Source: Paraburkholderia terricola
Lineage (GTDB): Bacteria > Pseudomonadota > Gammaproteobacteria > Burkholderiales > Burkholderiaceae
DNA length: 64,000 bases
Assembly: GCF_900142195.1 (NCBI RefSeq)
Contig: NZ_FRAB01000023.1
Coordinates: forward strand, 35,612-99,611
Direction of reading: 5' to 3'
Numbering within the stretch: the first letter of the stretch is position 1; the number at the start of each line of letters is the position of its first letter. Under the pieces are notes generated by a model. The model did not search any database and was not told where the DNA came from. It saw only the letters and a list, made by a program, of their open reading frames with translations. This document shows positions 26,480-34,678 of the stretch, piece after piece. A program made the translations under genes and the position numbers.

Positions 26480-27688
26480 CTACTCCGCGGCCCGCAGCTT
26501 CTTCACCTCGGCATCCGACGGCTGAACGCTCGCGCCGTCGATATAACGATACGAAGTCATCACCCCCTTGCCGTCCTTCAAACCCGTCACGCCGACATAA
26601 GCGCCCATCGTCGACTGATTGTCCTGCGCGCGAAACGTGACCGGCCCGAACGGCGTCTCCACGCCGAGTCCCTTGAATGCGGCCGCGAGCTTGTCCGAAT
26701 CGACCGAACCCGCCTTCCTGATGCCGGCCGCGAGCGACATCAGCGCCGAATAACCGACGACCGAGCCGAGCCGCGGATAATCGTGATACCTGGCCTGATA
26801 CGCATCGACGAACTTCTTGTTGGCCGGCGTATCGATCGAATACCACGGGTAGCCGGTCACGATCCAGCCGCTCGGCGCTTCCGCACCCAACGGGTCGAGG
26901 TAATCGGGTTCGCCGGTCAGCAGCGAAACCACGCTGCGATCCTTGAACAAACCGCGCGTATTGCCTTCGCGCACGAACTTGCCGAGATCGGCGCCGAACA
27001 GCACGTTGAAGATCGCATCGGGCTTCGCATCGGCGATCGCCTGGCTCACCGCGCCCGCGTCGACGCTGCCGAGCGGCGTGGCCTGTTCCGCGACGAACTG
27101 CACGTCCGGCTGCGCGGCCGTCAGCAGCTTCTTGAACGTCGCCACCGCCGATTGCCCGTACTCGTAGTTCGGATACACCAGCGCCCAGCGCTTCTTCTTC
27201 AGCTTGACCGCCTCCGGCACCAGCATCGCCACCTGCATATACGTGGAAGGACGCAAACGGTACGTGTATTTATTGCCATCGGCCCACACGATCTTGTCGG
27301 TCAGCGGCTCGGCGGCGAGGAAGAAAATCTTCTTCTGCTTCGCGAAGTCGGTAAGCGCGAGGCCGGTGTTCGACAGGAAACCGCCGAACAGCAATTGCAC
27401 CTGCTCGCGTGCAATCAACTCCTGCGCGACGCGGATCGTGTCGCCGGGGTTGCCGTTGTCGTCGCGCGAAACCACTTCGAGCTGCTTGCCGAGCACGCCG
27501 CCCGCCGCATTCACCTGTTCGAGCGCGAGATTCCAGCCGTTCCTGTAAGGCCCGAGAAAGGCGGGCTGCGCCTTGTAGCTGTTGATCTCGCCGATCTTGA
27601 TAGTCTGCTGGGCGCTCGCGCCCAACGCGGCGAGCGACAACACCGTCGATATCGTGAGGCGGGACATCCATCCTGCGCGCGTGGTCAT
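26480..27688 (-). CDS. Branched-chain-type ABC importer substrate-binding protein
   Basis: Periplasmic binding protein of 402 residues. A Sec signal peptide ends near LGASA (residue ~26). The mature part is a Leu/Ile/Val-type fold (TIKIGEINSYKAQPAFLGPY, and AALVYPNYEYGQS-like segment WALVYPNYEYGQSAVATFKK). GGAGAAACGC precedes ATG at 27688. It is the last gene of the operon with the LivHM permease, two ATPases, the NicA/NicB-type hydroxylase and enamidase. Relatives of this subclass often bind aromatic or heteroaromatic acids, so I infer an N-heterocyclic carboxylate ligand. Confidence 0.87.
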   Translation of the reverse strand: MTTRAGWMSRLTISTVLSLAALGASAQQTIKIGEINSYKAQPAFLGPYRNGWNLALEQVNAAGGVLGKQLEVVSRDDNGNPGDTIRVAQELIAREQVQLLFGGFLSNTGLALTDFAKQKKIFFLAAEPLTDKIVWADGNKYTYRLRPSTYMQVAMLVPEAVKLKKKRWALVYPNYEYGQSAVATFKKLLTAAQPDVQFVAEQATPLGSVDAGAVSQAIADAKPDAIFNVLFGADLGKFVREGNTRGLFKDRSVVSLLTGEPDYLDPLGAEAPSGWIVTGYPWYSIDTPANKKFVDAYQARYHDYPRLGSVVGYSALMSLAAGIRKAGSVDSDKLAAAFKGLGVETPFGPVTFRAQDNQSTMGAYVGVTGLKDGKGVMTSYRYIDGASVQPSDAEVKKLRAAE

Positions 27689-27769
27689 GCGTTTCTCCGT
27701 GATCAAAGGGATTGCGGGAATGCGGGTCGTTGTTATCAGGCGCTCGATGCGGCCAATGCTTCACTCGGT

Positions 27770-30700
27770 TCACTCTGCCGGCGGCGTCGCGCGAATCCGG
27801 GCGACGCTCGCCGTCACGTTCTGCCAGGCGGGCTTGCCGCCGGCGAACTGCTGACGCAGATACGTGACGAGTTCGGCGATCTGGGCGTCGTTGAAACTGT
27901 CGCGGTAAGCCGGCATCGTACCGAGTTCGGGACGCGCAGGCGAGCCGATGCCGTCGAGAATCACGCGAATCAGGTTGTCGGGCGTCGCGCTGTGCAGGTT
28001 CGTGTTGAGCGCGAGCGAGGGATGCGCGCCGAACAATTGCGGCCCGCTGCCGGTGTGATGACAGGCCGCGCACGCGCCGTCGAAAAGCCGCGCGCCGAAG
28101 CCCGACGGTGTGCCCGTGATCGCGCTCGCCTGTTCGTACTGACGCGCGAGCGCCGCCGGATCGGCATTCGCTTGCAATGGATTGAGCGACGCGAGATACG
28201 CGGCCATCGCGCGAATATCGCTATCCGGCAACGCCGCGAGTTCGCTGACGACCGGCGCCATCGGCCCGGCCGCGACGCCGTGCAGCGGCGCGTGACCCTG
28301 CCGCAAATAGCTGAACAATTCGTCCTCGCTCCAGGGCACGGGCGCGTTGGAAAGCGTCGACAAGGCAGGCGCTTCCCACCCTTCCGCCAGGCCGCCGCCC
28401 ATGAAAGCCGCGCCGGTCTTCTCGGCGCCGAATGCGTTGCGCGGCGTGTGGCACGCGCCGCAATGGCCGAGCCCGTTCACCAGATACGCGCCGCGATTCC
28501 ATTGCGCGCTTTGCGTCGCGTCGGCGGTGAACGCCGTGCGCTCGAGAAAGAGCCCGTTCCATGCGGCCATCAGCGGACGCACGCTGAACGGAAACGCGAG
28601 CCTGCTTTCCGGCGGACGCGAACGCACCGGCGTTTGCGCCATCAGGTACGCGTAGAGCGCTTTGAGATCGTCGTCGGAGGTGTTCCTGAACGACGTGTAC
28701 GGGAACGCGGGATACAGGTGATGCCCGTCGCGGCTGATGCCTTGCCGCATCGCCCGCATGAATGCGTCGAGCGACCATGTGCCGATGCCGGTTTGTGCAT
28801 CGGGCGTGATGTTGGTGCTGTAGACGATGCCGAACGGCGTATCGAGCGGCTTGCCGCCCGCGTTCGGCACGCCGTTGCGCGCGGTGTGGCAAACGGCGCA
28901 ATTGCCGAGCGACGCGAGCAGTTTGCCGCGCGCCACCCGTTCCGGCGAAAAGGCGCTCGCGAGCGGCGGCGTGATCGGCGCAATGGCTTGCGGCGCGAGC
29001 GTCAATGCGCCGAGCCAACCGGCCGCGCCCGCCGCGAACGCGCCGAGAAACCCCAGACGCCAGCGCTTTTTCTTGCGCGCCGCCGCTTCCTCGGCTTGCG
29101 CATCGGCGAGCGCGGCACGGATCGTTTCCGGCGTGAACGGCGGCCGGCGAAAGCGCACACCTGTCGCGTCGTAGAGCGCATTGGCGATCGCCGCCGCGCC
29201 GGGCAGCGACGCCGATTCGCCGGTGCCCATCGGCGGCTCGCCGTGGCGCGGCATCATCACCACGTCGATGACCGGCACTTCACGGAACGTCAGAATCGGA
29301 TACGCGCCCCACTCCTGGCTCGTCACCGCGTTTTCGCCGAAGGTCACGCGCTCCTTCAACGCGCGGCTGGTCGCCTGAATCACGTTGCCGTGTATCTGAT
29401 GGCGCACGCCGTCCGGATTGATCATCGTGCCGGTGTCCTGGCCGACCACCACGCGCGTCACGGCGAGTTCGCCGCTCTTGCGATTCACTTCGACGTCCGC
29501 GACCCACGCGGACCACGCCGCGCCGAAGCCCGGAAACTTGCTGTGTATATAACGGGCGTAAGCGAAGCCCCGGCCGCGCGCGATGTCGCCTTGTTCCCGC
29601 GCCTCTTTCAACGCGACGTTGCGCGGTTCCCAGCCGGCTTTTTCGGCCACCGCCTTGACCAGATCGATCGCGCGCGGATCGCTCAGATGCCTCAGACGAA
29701 ACTCGATCGGATCGACGCCCGCCTGCGCCGCGAGTTCGTCGATGAACGATTCATGCGCGAAAGTGTTCGGCACCGCCGACACGCCTCTTAGCCACGACGC
29801 CCGCACGATCGGCGGGGTGTCGTCGCAAACGATGCGCATCGCGCGATAGTCATACGGCGGCACCGCCGTGCGGTCGCCCATTTCGAATACTTGCGGTTCC
29901 GCCGAGATCGCGCCGGTGAGCAGCAGCGCCAACGTGGGCGCATCGTTCGACGGATAACGCGTCGCGAAGTCGTAAGCCGCCAATTCGCCTTCCGCGCCTA
30001 AAGCGCCGCGCACGTCCATGAGTTGCGCGGCGCCCTTCGGTTCCCACGCATGCTCGTCCTCGCGCGACAGTTGCACGCGCACCGGGCTACCGGTCGCGCG
30101 TGAAAGCAGCGCGGCGTCGGCGGCGACATCGTCCGCGCAATTGCGGCCGTAGCAGCCCGCCGCGTCCATGCGCACGATGTCGATCCGTGCTTCGTCCATC
30201 GACATCAGCAACGCGAGATCGGCGCGCAGCGAATGCGGATTCTGCGTGCCCGACCAGACCTTCAGCTTGCCCTCGCGGTAATCGGCGACCGCGCACGACG
30301 GTCCAATCGACGCATGCATCTGAAACGGCCATACGTACGTGCTTTCGAGCGTGCGCGCGGGGTCTCGCGCCAGCGCCGCGTCCACCTCGCCCTCGATCAC
30401 CAGATCGCGGCGTTTCGCCGGATTGGCGCGCAACGCGGCTTCCACTTCCGCGCTGGTTTCGAGCGGCGGCAAAGCCTGCACCGTTTTCCACCGCACGTCG
30501 AGCCGCTTCGCTGCCTGCTGGGCGACTTCCTCGCGCTCCGCCACGACGCCGACGAAATCGCGAATCACCACCACCTTGACGATGCCCGGCAAATCGCTGA
30601 CCGAGTTTTCATCGACATGCAGCAGGCTATTGCCGATCAACTCGCCCTGCGCGATGCCCGCATAGGGCGGCCTCACCACACGGCCGTGCAGCATGCCGGG

Positions 30701-31381
30701 CACGCGCACGTCATGCACGAAGCTCAATTCTCCGGTTGCCTTGGCGGGAATATCGACACGCGGCGCGCTCTTGCCGACGATCTTGTACGCATCCGGCGAT
30801 TTCAACGGCGCATCGGTGGCGAGCTTCAGTTCCACGCGCCGCCCGGCGATCAGTTCGCCGTAGCCGATGCCTGTGGCCGCATCGCCGCCGCGCGGAAAGA
30901 CCACGCCGTCGCGCACGTCGAGTTGCTCCGCCGTGACATGCAGACGCGCCGCCGCTTCCGCGAGGAGATACTGCCGCGCCTGCGCCGCCGCGTGCCGCAA
31001 CGGCACCGCTGAAATCTGAATCGTCGCGCTGGCAATCGTCGGCCCCTGATTCGGCGCTTCGCCGGTATGGCCGAGCACGATCGAAACGCGCGTCAAGGGC
31101 ACATCCAGTTCTTCCGCGACGACCTGCACGAGCGCCGTGCCGATGCCGGTGCCGAGATCCACGTGACCGTTGAACGCGACCACGCTGCCGTCGTCGCGCA
31201 CCACGAGAAACATGTCCGCCTCGGTCGGCACGAACGACGAGCGCGAGCCCGGCTGACCGATCGCGGGCTTTACCGGCGCTTGCGCGGGCCGCGTGACGAT
31301 CAGCACGTTCCGCGCGTCGTAGAGCTGCCGGCGCGACGGCGGCGCGGCGCGTCGATCGACGCTGAAGTCCGGCCCCGTCAT
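27770..31381 (-). CDS. Molybdenum hydroxylase large subunit with three-haem cytochrome c domain (NicB-like)
   Basis: A 1203-residue fusion. The first ~765 residues are a xanthine-oxidase-family molybdopterin domain (GHVDLGTGIGTALVQVVAEE near residues 72-91). A basic segment KKKRW and a hydrophobic stretch at about 776-797 follow. The rest is a cytochrome c module with CxxCH haem sites at Cys828, Cys974 and Cys1104. This layout matches NicB of Pseudomonas putida nicotinate hydroxylase and related isoquinoline oxidoreductases, which pass electrons to cytochrome c instead of NAD. With no N-terminal signal, the internal helix could hold the Mo domain inside and the haems in the periplasm. The start overlaps the stop of the small subunit (ATGA). 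Predicted reaction: hydroxylation of an N-heteroaromatic ring. Confidence 0.87.
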   Translation of the reverse strand: MTGPDFSVDRRAAPPSRRQLYDARNVLIVTRPAQAPVKPAIGQPGSRSSFVPTEADMFLVVRDDGSVVAFNGHVDLGTGIGTALVQVVAEELDVPLTRVSIVLGHTGEAPNQGPTIASATIQISAVPLRHAAAQARQYLLAEAAARLHVTAEQLDVRDGVVFPRGGDAATGIGYGELIAGRRVELKLATDAPLKSPDAYKIVGKSAPRVDIPAKATGELSFVHDVRVPGMLHGRVVRPPYAGIAQGELIGNSLLHVDENSVSDLPGIVKVVVIRDFVGVVAEREEVAQQAAKRLDVRWKTVQALPPLETSAEVEAALRANPAKRRDLVIEGEVDAALARDPARTLESTYVWPFQMHASIGPSCAVADYREGKLKVWSGTQNPHSLRADLALLMSMDEARIDIVRMDAAGCYGRNCADDVAADAALLSRATGSPVRVQLSREDEHAWEPKGAAQLMDVRGALGAEGELAAYDFATRYPSNDAPTLALLLTGAISAEPQVFEMGDRTAVPPYDYRAMRIVCDDTPPIVRASWLRGVSAVPNTFAHESFIDELAAQAGVDPIEFRLRHLSDPRAIDLVKAVAEKAGWEPRNVALKEAREQGDIARGRGFAYARYIHSKFPGFGAAWSAWVADVEVNRKSGELAVTRVVVGQDTGTMINPDGVRHQIHGNVIQATSRALKERVTFGENAVTSQEWGAYPILTFREVPVIDVVMMPRHGEPPMGTGESASLPGAAAIANALYDATGVRFRRPPFTPETIRAALADAQAEEAAARKKKRWRLGFLGAFAAGAAGWLGALTLAPQAIAPITPPLASAFSPERVARGKLLASLGNCAVCHTARNGVPNAGGKPLDTPFGIVYSTNITPDAQTGIGTWSLDAFMRAMRQGISRDGHHLYPAFPYTSFRNTSDDDLKALYAYLMAQTPVRSRPPESRLAFPFSVRPLMAAWNGLFLERTAFTADATQSAQWNRGAYLVNGLGHCGACHTPRNAFGAEKTGAAFMGGGLAEGWEAPALSTLSNAPVPWSEDELFSYLRQGHAPLHGVAAGPMAPVVSELAALPDSDIRAMAAYLASLNPLQANADPAALARQYEQASAITGTPSGFGARLFDGACAACHHTGSGPQLFGAHPSLALNTNLHSATPDNLIRVILDGIGSPARPELGTMPAYRDSFNDAQIAELVTYLRQQFAGGKPAWQNVTASVARIRATPPAE

Positions 31382-31905
31382 GCGCGCGCTCCCTCATGCG
31401 TTCCCTGCTGCGCGGCCGTCGCCGCCGCTTGCGCGGCGAGCAGTTCGGCGGCGCGCTGCACCGCGCGCACGATCTCGACATGCGTGCCGCAACGGCACAG
31501 ATTGCGCGACAACTCGCGCCGAATCGTCTCGACACCCGGATGCGGATCGCGATCGAGCAGCGCCTTGGCCGTCATGATCATGCCGTTCAGGCAATAGCCG
31601 CACTGCGCGGCCTGTTCCTCGATGAACGCCTGCTGTACCGGATGCGGCGCGGTGCGCGTGCCGAGCCCTTCGAGCGTGGTGATTTCGCGGCCTAGCGCGA
31701 CCTTCGCGGTCGTCACGCATGAACGCGTCGGCACGCCGTCGAGCAAGACTGTGCATGCGCCGCATTCGCCGAGACCGCAACCGAATTTCGGACCATTGAG
31801 CGCGAGATCGTTACGCAGTAGATAAAGCAACGGCGTGTCGGCGGCGGCGCTGACGAGATGCGTCGCGCCGTTCACCTTCAGCGTAAGCGGTGCCGGGCGG
31901 TTCAT
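31378..31905 (-). CDS. [2Fe-2S] small subunit of molybdenum hydroxylase (NicA-like)
   Basis: A 175-residue protein with two [2Fe-2S] sets: Cys43, Cys48, Cys51 and Cys63 in the plant-ferredoxin-like N-terminal part (CGLGECGACTV), and Cys102, Cys105, Cys137 and Cys139 in the helical C-terminal part (QCGYCLNG, NLCRCG). It transfers electrons from the molybdenum centre of the large subunit to the haems. There is no FAD subunit gene nearby, as expected for the cytochrome-linked NicAB type. It overlaps the large-subunit gene by 4 bp. Confidence 0.9.
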   Translation of the reverse strand: MNRPAPLTLKVNGATHLVSAAADTPLLYLLRNDLALNGPKFGCGLGECGACTVLLDGVPTRSCVTTAKVALGREITTLEGLGTRTAPHPVQQAFIEEQAAQCGYCLNGMIMTAKALLDRDPHPGVETIRRELSRNLCRCGTHVEIVRAVQRAAELLAAQAAATAAQQGTHEGARA

Positions 31906-31921
31906 GAAGCGCGGCGCGCGT

Positions 31922-33121
31922 TCAAAGCACGACCGGCACTTCGGTCGCCGGCGGCGTATTGCGGCTGCGCCGGCAACGGATCAGACCGTCGATCATCACC
32001 ATGCCCACGCCTGGAATATCGCCGAGTCGCACGCTTTCGAGCAGCGTATCCGCCGCGGTGTGCTGCGCGCGATCCATGAACACGAGGTCGGCGGGCCGGC
32101 CCACTTCAATCAAACCCTGGCGCAGATTGCGTTGCCGCGCGGTGTTGCCGGTGGCGAAGCAGAAGGCGATTTCAGCGGGAATATCGGCGAGGCTCGAAAT
32201 CAACGCGATCATCCGCAGAATGCCGAGCGGTTGCACGCCGGAACCCGCGGGGCTGTCGGTGCCGAGAATGATCCGGTGCGGGCATTTCAGTTCGATCGCG
32301 TGACGCGCGGTGAGCAACGCGATCCGCTCGTTGCCGTTGTGGACGATCTCCAGCGCGCGGCTCGATTGCTCGCACAAGTCGCACACGTGCCGATAGGAAA
32401 GCGACGTGTGGCCGCCGTTGATATGGCCGATCACGTCGGCGTCGGCGGCAAGCACCACGTCGCGGTCGATCAGCCCGGAGCCGGGAATCGACGGACCGCC
32501 CGTGTGAATCGTGCTTTGAATGCCGTATTTGCGCGCCCACGCCACCATTTGCGCGGCTTCCTCGCCGCCCTTTACGCTGCCGAGGCCGACTTCGCCGAGC
32601 AGCTTCACGCCCGCTTCCGAGAGTTCCTTGAAGTCCTCCTCGACCATGCCTTTCTCGATCACCGGCGCGCCGGCCATCACCTTCACGCCGCCGCCGACGC
32701 CCGCGCCGCGCATTCCCTCGAACGAGCGTTGCGCGGTGATCGCCAGCGCCTTCACGCCGAGCACGTCCTTGGGACGCCCGGGCAGATGAACCTCGCCGGC
32801 GGAGATCATCGTGGTGACGCCGCCGTTCAGATTCGATTCGATCCAGCCCATCTGATTCTGGCGCGGCGTCCAGTCGCCGAATACCGGATGCACGTGCGAG
32901 TCGATCAGACCGGGGGCGACAGTCGTGCCCTTGCAATCGACCGTGGTGCGCGCGCCTTCCAGATTGCAGTCTTTCTCCATGCCGATCGCGACGATCACGC
33001 CGTCGTCGATCACGAGCGTATTCGCGTCGAGAATCGGCTGATCGATGTCGCCGGATAACAGCAGCCCGATGTTCGTTATCGCGACCTTGCCCGACAAGCC
33101 TGTCAACGTCTCTGCTGCCAT
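31922..33121 (-). CDS. ena: Enamidase-like metal-dependent amidohydrolase
   Basis: A 399-residue cytosolic amidohydrolase. It follows the enamidase of Eubacterium barkeri closely in landmarks I remember: GGVTTMISAG, LPGRPKD, the ending SRNTPPA, and all metal ligands. These are His76 and His78 (DSHVHP), Glu177 (LGEVGLGSVK), His206 (IHTGG), His233 (GHINGGH) and Asp289 (GTDSPAGSG). Enamidase hydrolyses 1,4,5,6-tetrahydro-6-oxonicotinate to 2-formylglutarate and ammonia. Presence of a 6-hydroxynicotinate-reductase homologue in the same operon supports the same substrate class here. GGAGAAGCAG precedes ATG at 33121; a longer start at 33139 is unlikely. Confidence 0.82.
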   Translation of the reverse strand: MAAETLTGLSGKVAITNIGLLLSGDIDQPILDANTLVIDDGVIVAIGMEKDCNLEGARTTVDCKGTTVAPGLIDSHVHPVFGDWTPRQNQMGWIESNLNGGVTTMISAGEVHLPGRPKDVLGVKALAITAQRSFEGMRGAGVGGGVKVMAGAPVIEKGMVEEDFKELSEAGVKLLGEVGLGSVKGGEEAAQMVAWARKYGIQSTIHTGGPSIPGSGLIDRDVVLAADADVIGHINGGHTSLSYRHVCDLCEQSSRALEIVHNGNERIALLTARHAIELKCPHRIILGTDSPAGSGVQPLGILRMIALISSLADIPAEIAFCFATGNTARQRNLRQGLIEVGRPADLVFMDRAQHTAADTLLESVRLGDIPGVGMVMIDGLIRCRRSRNTPPATEVPVVL

Positions 33122-33158
33122 CTGCTTCTCCTTTCGCAATTTCCGCGTGCCGACGCAA

Positions 33159-33872
33159 TCACACGCTCAGATAAGCGCGCCTGACGGTTTCGTTCTTCGT
33201 GAGTTCGGCGATCGTGCCGCTGAAACGGATCTGCCCTTTTTCGAGCACATACGCGCGGTCGCTCACCAGTTCCGCGAAATGCAGGTTCTGTTCCGACAAC
33301 AGAATCGACAGTCCTTCGCGCTTGAGTTCGAGAATCATGTTCGCCATCTGTTCGACGATCACGGGCGCGACGCCCTCCGACGGTTCGTCGAGCAACACCA
33401 GATACGGATTGCCCATCAGCGTGCGCGACACGGTGAGCATCTGCTGCTCGCCGCCGCTCATCTGGCCGCCGGGGCGTTTCGGCATTTCGCCCAGATTCGG
33501 AAAGAGGCGGAAGAGTTTTTCCGGCGTCCATTGCGGCGCGCCTTCGCGCGGCGGCTGACGGCCGGTGTCGAGGTTCTCCATCACCGTCAGGTCCGCGAAC
33601 ACGCGGCGGTCTTCGGGAACGAAGCCCATGCCCATGCGGGCGATCTTGTACGACGGCAGCGCCGCGATGTCCTGTCCGCGAAAATGCACCTCGCCCTGAC
33701 GGCGCGGCAGCAAACCCATCACGGCTTTCATCGTCGTGGATTTGCCCGCGCCGTTGCGGCCCATCAGCGCCACCACTTCGCCGCGCCCGACTTCGAGCCC
33801 GACGTCGAACAGAATGTGCGCGCGGCCATAGAACGCGTTGAGGCCGGCGACTTTCAGCATCGGCTCGCTCAT
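33159..33872 (-). CDS. livF: ABC transporter ATP-binding protein (LivF type)
   Basis: ATPase of 237 residues of the branched-chain amino acid importer family. Walker A GRNGAGKST, signature MSGGEQQML, and Walker B LVLLDEPSEG are visible; the SEG after the Walker B motif is the LivF hallmark. It overlaps livG by 4 bp (ATGA). It should work with LivG and the fused LivHM permease to import the substrate of this operon. Confidence 0.92.
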   Translation of the reverse strand: MSEPMLKVAGLNAFYGRAHILFDVGLEVGRGEVVALMGRNGAGKSTTMKAVMGLLPRRQGEVHFRGQDIAALPSYKIARMGMGFVPEDRRVFADLTVMENLDTGRQPPREGAPQWTPEKLFRLFPNLGEMPKRPGGQMSGGEQQMLTVSRTLMGNPYLVLLDEPSEGVAPVIVEQMANMILELKREGLSILLSEQNLHFAELVSDRAYVLEKGQIRFSGTIAELTKNETVRRAYLSV

Positions 33873-34678
33873 TGCAGCGCTCCTCGTCCTTGCTCGCCCG
33901 CCGCCGCTTCGTGCAGCGGCGCATGCGGCTGGAAGGTCTTGCCCGTGCCGAAATACACTTCCTGCACGCGTGCATCGTTGCGGATCGTCTCGGCGTCGCC
34001 CTCGGCGATCAGCTTGCCGCGCGCGAGCACGATCATGCGATCGGCGTAGGCGAACACCACGTCCATGCTGTGCTCGGTGAAGAGCACGCCGATCTTGTGC
34101 TCGGTGACGAGACGCTTGGTGAGCGCCATCAACTCGTTGCGTTCCTTCGGCGCCATGCCGGCGGTGGGTTCGTCCATCAGCAACAGCTTGGGACGGTTGG
34201 CGAGCGCAATGGCGAGTTCGACGCGTTTCACGTCGCCGTACGCGAGCACGCCGCAGGCGCGGTTCGCGTCGGCGGCCATGCCGACCTGTTCGAGCAGCGC
34301 GAGCGCTTCATCGGCGTAGCGCGAGCCCGCGGGTTTCCACAAGCCGAACGTCTTGCGTTCGCGCGACACCAGCGCCATCTGCACGTTTTCAAGCACGGTC
34401 ATCGAATTGAACGTCGCGGCGATCTGGAACGTGCGGCCGACGCCCAGCCGCCAGATATCGCGCGGCCGCATGCCGACCAGTTCATGATCGTTCAGGCGAA
34501 TCGAGCCGGACGACGGCTGCAACTGGCCGTTGACCATGTTGAAGCAGGTCGACTTGCCCGCGCCGTTCGGGCCGAGCAGCGCCAGCAGTTGACCGGCTTC
34601 GAGATCGAAGGACACGTCGTCGACCGCTTTCAGGCCGCCGAACGACCTGGAGAGGCCGGAGACACGCAGCAAGCTCAT
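33869..34678 (-). CDS. livG: ABC transporter ATP-binding protein (LivG type)
   Basis: ATPase of 269 residues. It begins LLRVSGLSRSFGGLKAVDDV, has Walker A GPNGAGKST and Walker B LLLMDEPTAGM, where the TAGM pattern is typical of LivG. The signature is degenerate (AYGDVKRVELA), also normal for this group. Start is ATG at 34678 with GGAGGGGCT upstream, overlapping the permease stop by 4 bp; a frame open to 36271 is only a shadow of the permease. Confidence 0.92.
   Translation of the reverse strand: MSLLRVSGLSRSFGGLKAVDDVSFDLEAGQLLALLGPNGAGKSTCFNMVNGQLQPSSGSIRLNDHELVGMRPRDIWRLGVGRTFQIAATFNSMTVLENVQMALVSRERKTFGLWKPAGSRYADEALALLEQVGMAADANRACGVLAYGDVKRVELAIALANRPKLLLMDEPTAGMAPKERNELMALTKRLVTEHKIGVLFTEHSMDVVFAYADRMIVLARGKLIAEGDAETIRNDARVQEVYFGTGKTFQPHAPLHEAAAGEQGRGALQ

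Noticed and set aside
26783..29791. A 1002-codon open frame on the plus strand opposite the binding-protein and NicB-like genes
   Set aside because: It is antisense to two well-supported genes, is extremely Arg/His-rich with no recognisable domain, and is the kind of shadow frame expected in G+C-rich DNA.
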